Origin: Candidatus Methanomethylophilaceae archaeon
GTDB taxonomy: Archaea > Thermoplasmatota > Thermoplasmata > Methanomassiliicoccales > Methanomethylophilaceae
DNA: 31,494 nt
Assembly (NCBI GenBank): GCA_016297775.1
Contig: JAEDGA010000012.1
Coordinates: forward strand, 1-31,494
Direction of reading: 5' to 3'
Part shown: piece by piece, positions 28,114-31,494 of the stretch
How the letters are laid out: each line of letters opens with the position of its first letter
Position numbering within the stretch: position 1 is the first letter of the stretch
The notes under the pieces: model-generated
What the model was told of the DNA's origin: nothing
The model's database searches: none
The model's input: only the letters and a program-made list of their open reading frames with translations
Translations under genes and position numbers: made by a program

Positions 28114-30861
28114 ATGACCTTCGATTACCTGTCCCCCGAGATGAATGCGGTACTCGCAAAGAGGGGGATGACCGAACCCACCCCTCCGCAGAAGGACGCA
28201 GGTCCGAAGATCCAAACGGCCAAGAACGTACTTCTTGTGGCCCCGACTGGTATCGGGAAGACGGAGGCCGCGATACTGCCGATATTCGATGCGATCCGCA
28301 GATCCGGGAAGAAACCAGGAATAAGGTGCATCTACATCACCCCTCTGAGAGCCCTCAACAGGGACATGATGAAGAGGATGAAGGACCTCGGATCCGAACT
28401 CGGGATCAGTGTGGACGTGAGACACGGGGACACCTCCGCATACGACAGACAGAGACAGTCCGTCAATCCGCCGGAGGTCCTCATCACCACCCCGGAGACC
28501 CTGCAGGTGATGTTCACCGGGAAGAGGTTGGCGGATCATCTGAAGAACGTCAGATGCGTGATAATCGACGAGATACACGAACTCGTGGACAACGAGAGGG
28601 GCGCACAGATGAGCGTCGCCCTCGAGAGACTGGTGGCCCTGGCCGGAGATTTCCAGAGGATCGGATTATCCGCTACCGTCGGTAACGAGAAGGAGGTCGC
28701 AAGATTCCTCGCGGGCGTGAAGAGGGACGTGATCATCTGCAAACACGATACGTTCAGGGACATGGACATCACCGTCGAATGTCCGGAATCCCCCGCTGAC
28801 CACGCACTCATCGATAAACTCCAGGGTGACGAGGATGCCATCTCGATAATGAAAAGAGCGAGGGAACTCATCGAGAACGGACGCTCGACACTGTTCTTCG
28901 TCAACACCAGAGAGGCAGCGGAATGGATGACCTCCAGATACAAACATTGGGACGAAAGCTTCCCGATAGATGTCCATCACGGATCGCTTTCCAAAGAGAT
29001 CAGGATGGAGATGGAGGACAAGTTCAAGAACGGCGAACTGAAGGCCCTCATATGTACATCGTCGCTGGAATTGGGTATCGATGTGGGATCCACCGATCTG
29101 GTGATACAATATAACTCCCCCAGGGACGTCGCCAGGATGATCCAGAGGGCGGGACGTGCCGGCCACAGGGTTGGGGAGAGGATCGTGGCCAAGATACTGT
29201 CCGCGGATCCGGACGAACTGCTGGAAGCCGCCGTCGTCGCGAGGAAGAGCGAGGCGAAGGAGGTTGAGACCAGCTTCGGAAGACCCTCACCGCTCACCGT
29301 GGTGGCGAACCAGATCATAGCCATGACCATGAACGGGAAGATGACCCGTGACGATGCGTATGCGGTATTGCGCAGATCCTACGTCTTCAGGGACCTTCAG
29401 CGTTCCGATTTCGATGATACATTGGAACAGCTGAAGTCCATCAAGATGGTGTTCGAGGACGAGGACGGATTCAAACGCTCGAAGAAAGGGATGGAGTACT
29501 TCTACAACAACATCTCGATGATCCCCGACGAGAAGAGCTACTACATCAGGGACATATCCACCAGAGCGATAATCGGTTCCCTCGACGAGAGCTTCGTCGC
29601 CACCTTCCAGAACGAATACAACATCTTCGTTGCCAAAGGCCGTACATGGAGGGTGGTGGAGCAGAGGGAGGACGAGATTCTTGTCGAAGAGACCAGGGAC
29701 ATGGGTGCCGTACCCTCGTGGACGGGATCGGACATCCCCGTACCGTTCTCCGTCGCACAGGAGGTGGGAAGGCTGCGCGAAAGCGAGGATTTCACCCCCT
29801 ACAAATGCAATCCCGAATCGGTAAGAAGGATCAAGGCACAGCTGGACGAACAGAACGGCAGATGGGCGATGCCCACAGACAAGCGCATAACCATCGAGAC
29901 CGGGGACCAACTGGCGATAATCAACGCGTGCTTCGGTACGCGCGTCAACGAGACCCTCAGCAAGATAATAACGGCACTGCTGGTCTCCAGGATACAGGAG
30001 AGCATAGCGGTCACCACGGACCCGTACCGCATAATAATGAACCTGCCCCGCAACATCACCACCAAGGTGGTCAGGGAGACCCTCATGTTGCTGCGCCCAG
30101 GCACGGTCAGGGATCTTGTGAAACGTACCCTTATCAACTCCACCTTCCTCCGTTGGAGGTTCGCGTACGTGGCGAAGAAGTTCGGTATCATCGAGAAGGG
30201 TGCGGACCACCGTTTCATCAACTTCAACAAACTCTTCGAACTGCACAAAGGCACGGCGGCGTACAGAGAGGCCGTGGACAAGGTGCTGTGGGAGGACCTG
30301 GATGTGGACAATACCGAGAAGGTGGTATCGATGATAGCGTCCGGGGAGATCGAGATCGTGGAACAATCCCTGTCGCCCATCGGATTGTGGGGTGTCACCC
30401 GTACCAAGGAGCTCATGCAACCCTTGCGTGCGGACCATATGATCCTCATGGCGTTGAAGAAGAGACTGGAGGATGAGACGCTGTTCGCGTCGTGTCTCTT
30501 CTGTCAGAACCAGTGGCGCATAAGGGTGGGGAACGCCCCCAAACGCATAGTGTGTCACAAATGCAACGGGATAATGGTCGCACTTCTGAAGAGATACGAC
30601 ATGGACAAGATCAAACTGTTCGCCAAGGATCCGGATTCGTTGGATGCGCAGGAGAGGAAGGATGTGGCCAGGATCCGCCGCATAGCGAATCTCGTCAATG
30701 AAGGCGGGAAACGTGCGGCGATGACGCTTGCGGGAAGGGGTGTGGGTCCCGATGCGGCATCACGTATATTGGGGAAGTCGCACACCGATGAGGATGATTT
30801 CCTCAGGGACATCCTTTCTGCCGAAGTTCTGTTCGCCAAGAACAAGAGATTCTGGGATTAA
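28114..30861 (+). CDS. Lhr-type ATP-dependent helicase with C-terminal zinc finger
   Basis: This 915-residue superfamily 2 helicase of the Lhr/Ski2-like group is thought to act in DNA or RNA repair. Motif I is APTGIGKTEAA (K49), motif Ia YITPLRALN, motif II IIDEIHEL (D152, E153, H155), motif III RIGLSATVGN, motif V TSSLELGIDVGSTD and motif VI QRAGRAGHR. The Lhr-specific segments HGDTSAYDRQR and TTPETLQVMF are present. A zinc finger closes the protein: C794-x2-C797 and C814-x2-C817. The hdrD terminator abuts its start and I see no TATA box, so its promoter is unclear. Its stop (TAA) overlaps the convergent FAH gene by 4 nt. Confidence 0.93.
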   Translation: MTFDYLSPEMNAVLAKRGMTEPTPPQKDAGPKIQTAKNVLLVAPTGIGKTEAAILPIFDAIRRSGKKPGIRCIYITPLRALNRDMMKRMKDLGSELGISVDVRHGDTSAYDRQRQSVNPPEVLITTPETLQVMFTGKRLADHLKNVRCVIIDEIHELVDNERGAQMSVALERLVALAGDFQRIGLSATVGNEKEVARFLAGVKRDVIICKHDTFRDMDITVECPESPADHALIDKLQGDEDAISIMKRARELIENGRSTLFFVNTREAAEWMTSRYKHWDESFPIDVHHGSLSKEIRMEMEDKFKNGELKALICTSSLELGIDVGSTDLVIQYNSPRDVARMIQRAGRAGHRVGERIVAKILSADPDELLEAAVVARKSEAKEVETSFGRPSPLTVVANQIIAMTMNGKMTRDDAYAVLRRSYVFRDLQRSDFDDTLEQLKSIKMVFEDEDGFKRSKKGMEYFYNNISMIPDEKSYYIRDISTRAIIGSLDESFVATFQNEYNIFVAKGRTWRVVEQREDEILVEETRDMGAVPSWTGSDIPVPFSVAQEVGRLRESEDFTPYKCNPESVRRIKAQLDEQNGRWAMPTDKRITIETGDQLAIINACFGTRVNETLSKIITALLVSRIQESIAVTTDPYRIIMNLPRNITTKVVRETLMLLRPGTVRDLVKRTLINSTFLRWRFAYVAKKFGIIEKGADHRFINFNKLFELHKGTAAYREAVDKVLWEDLDVDNTEKVVSMIASGEIEIVEQSLSPIGLWGVTRTKELMQPLRADHMILMALKKRLEDETLFASCLFCQNQWRIRVGNAPKRIVCHKCNGIMVALLKRYDMDKIKLFAKDPDSLDAQERKDVARIRRIANLVNEGGKRAAMTLAGRGVGPDAASRILGKSHTDEDDFLRDILSAEVLFAKNKRFWD

Positions 30862-31484
30862 GCGGAACGAACATTGTTCCTCACTGACGCGATCCCATCA
30901 ATGGATGCGTGAACGATATCACCGTCACGTATCTCGGAGATCCCCTCAGGGGTACCGGTGGCGATGATGTCCCCCTCGTTCAGGGTCATGAACCGGGAGA
31001 TATAGGATATCAGGAATGCCGGCGTGAATATCATATCGGATGTACGGCCCTTCTGTCTGACCTCGCCGTTCACGGTGAGCGTGAGCCCCAGTGAGGGGAG
31101 GTCGACACCTTCCACGGATATGTAATCGGAAATCGGACCGAACGTGTCCATACCCTTGGCGATGGACCAGGGATTCCCGGTATCGCGTGCGACGTTCTGC
31201 ATATCACGTGCGGTGACGTCGTTGAATACTGCGATATGGGATACATATCCCAATGCATCCTCCTCGGATACGTCATGACACTCCTTTCCGACTATCAGCG
31301 CCATCTCCACCTCGTGTTGGACGTTGGTCACTCCTTTGGGAATCACGATGTCGTCACCGTCATGCACGATGCATGATGATGGCTTCAAGAAGATGATGGG
31401 CTCCTTCGGTAGCACGGCATCCGTCTCGGTGATGTGCGGACGGTAGTTCCATCCGACACACACGATCTTGGAGGGCGACCTCAT
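30858..31484 (-). CDS. Fumarylacetoacetate hydrolase family protein (start near window edge)
   Basis: This FAH-family enzyme cleaves or decarboxylates beta-keto acids such as acylpyruvates or oxaloacetate. The visible 208 residues begin MRSPSKIVCVGWNYRPH. Divalent-metal ligands are E58 and E60 (HEVEMALIVGKE) and D89 (VFNDVTARDMQ). Other family landmarks are KGMDTFGPISDYI and GDIIATGTPEGI. The ATG at 31484 looks natural for the short FAH type, but the frame stays open for the last 10 nt of the window, so a longer start cannot be excluded. The substrate is unknown. It stops with TAA and overlaps the lhr 3' end. Confidence 0.92.
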   Translation of the reverse strand: MRSPSKIVCVGWNYRPHITETDAVLPKEPIIFLKPSSCIVHDGDDIVIPKGVTNVQHEVEMALIVGKECHDVSEEDALGYVSHIAVFNDVTARDMQNVARDTGNPWSIAKGMDTFGPISDYISVEGVDLPSLGLTLTVNGEVRQKGRTSDMIFTPAFLISYISRFMTLNEGDIIATGTPEGISEIRDGDIVHASIDGIASVRNNVRSA

Positions 31485-31494
31485 GAGAAGTTCC

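Noticed and set aside
1..31494. CRISPR arrays, insertion sequences, prophage or integration sites
   Set aside because: I saw no regularly spaced repeats, transposase, integrase or tRNA-end duplication; the DUF5131 gene is phage-named but stands alone among ordinary genes.

Overview
This 31.5 kb window looks like chromosomal DNA of a methanogenic archaeon of the Thermoplasmatota, most probably the order Methanomassiliicoccales. The archaeal signs are RNA polymerase subunits H and B, a Cdc48/VAT ATPase, archaeal-type Elp3, aTrm56, an Lhr-type helicase, an AbrB-PhoU regulator, TATA-box promoters 25-30 nt from apparently leaderless starts, and GGTGATCC Shine-Dalgarno (SD) sites. An HdrD-type heterodisulfide reductase points to methanogenesis. 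Of 31 visible stop codons 28 are TGA, 3 are TAA and none is TAG, as expected of a lineage that decodes TAG as pyrrolysine. The taxon is inferred from gene content, not from a marker search.

Layout. 1-1533 (minus): tRNA-Lys, a 34-codon reading frame ending in TAG, rpoH, and the N-terminal part of rpoB. 1705-4150 (plus): Cdc48 and a PRC-barrel protein. 4143-6391 (minus): a winged-helix regulator, an 81-residue protein and Elp3, overlapping by 8 nt at each junction. 6449-8536 (minus): a redox operon of tandem thioredoxin, thioredoxin reductase and HTH regulator. 8623-12915 (minus): a phosphate-uptake operon pstS-pstCA-pstB-phoU, facing a divergent AbrB-PhoU regulator and a second PRC-barrel protein (13216-14524). 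14496-16101 (minus): ArsR-type regulator, aTrm56, HD protein. 16229-18155: amidohydrolase, a 54-residue Cys-rich protein, a winged-helix protein, tRNA-Asn and tRNA-Met. 18301-22488: HAD phosphatase, DUF5131 protein, EamA exporter, and a secreted lamin-tail/phospholipase D protein. 22581-24937: CopZ and CopA. 24931-28063: cysteine desulfurase divergent from hdrD. 28114-31484: Lhr helicase and a fumarylacetoacetate-hydrolase-family enzyme.

Main observations. (1) PstS appears circularly permuted: the block that normally ends the protein follows the membrane anchor, and the usual N-terminal lobe comes after it. Its permease partners PstC and PstA are fused into one 664-residue chain. (2) Cdc48 and the unrelated 81-residue protein both end in PFYG, which fits the HbYX proteasome-docking rule. 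(3) The rpoH frame continues upstream through one TAG into 34 codons of plausible protein. (4) HdrD carries about 190 extra C-terminal residues: a Pro-rich hinge, an Ala/Glu/Lys coiled coil and a small domain. (5) Thioredoxin reductase has a degenerate NADPH site. (6) Five gene junctions share the layout TGA-N4-ATG, with the stop codon inside or beside the SD. Several inverted repeats in divergent promoters are candidate operators.
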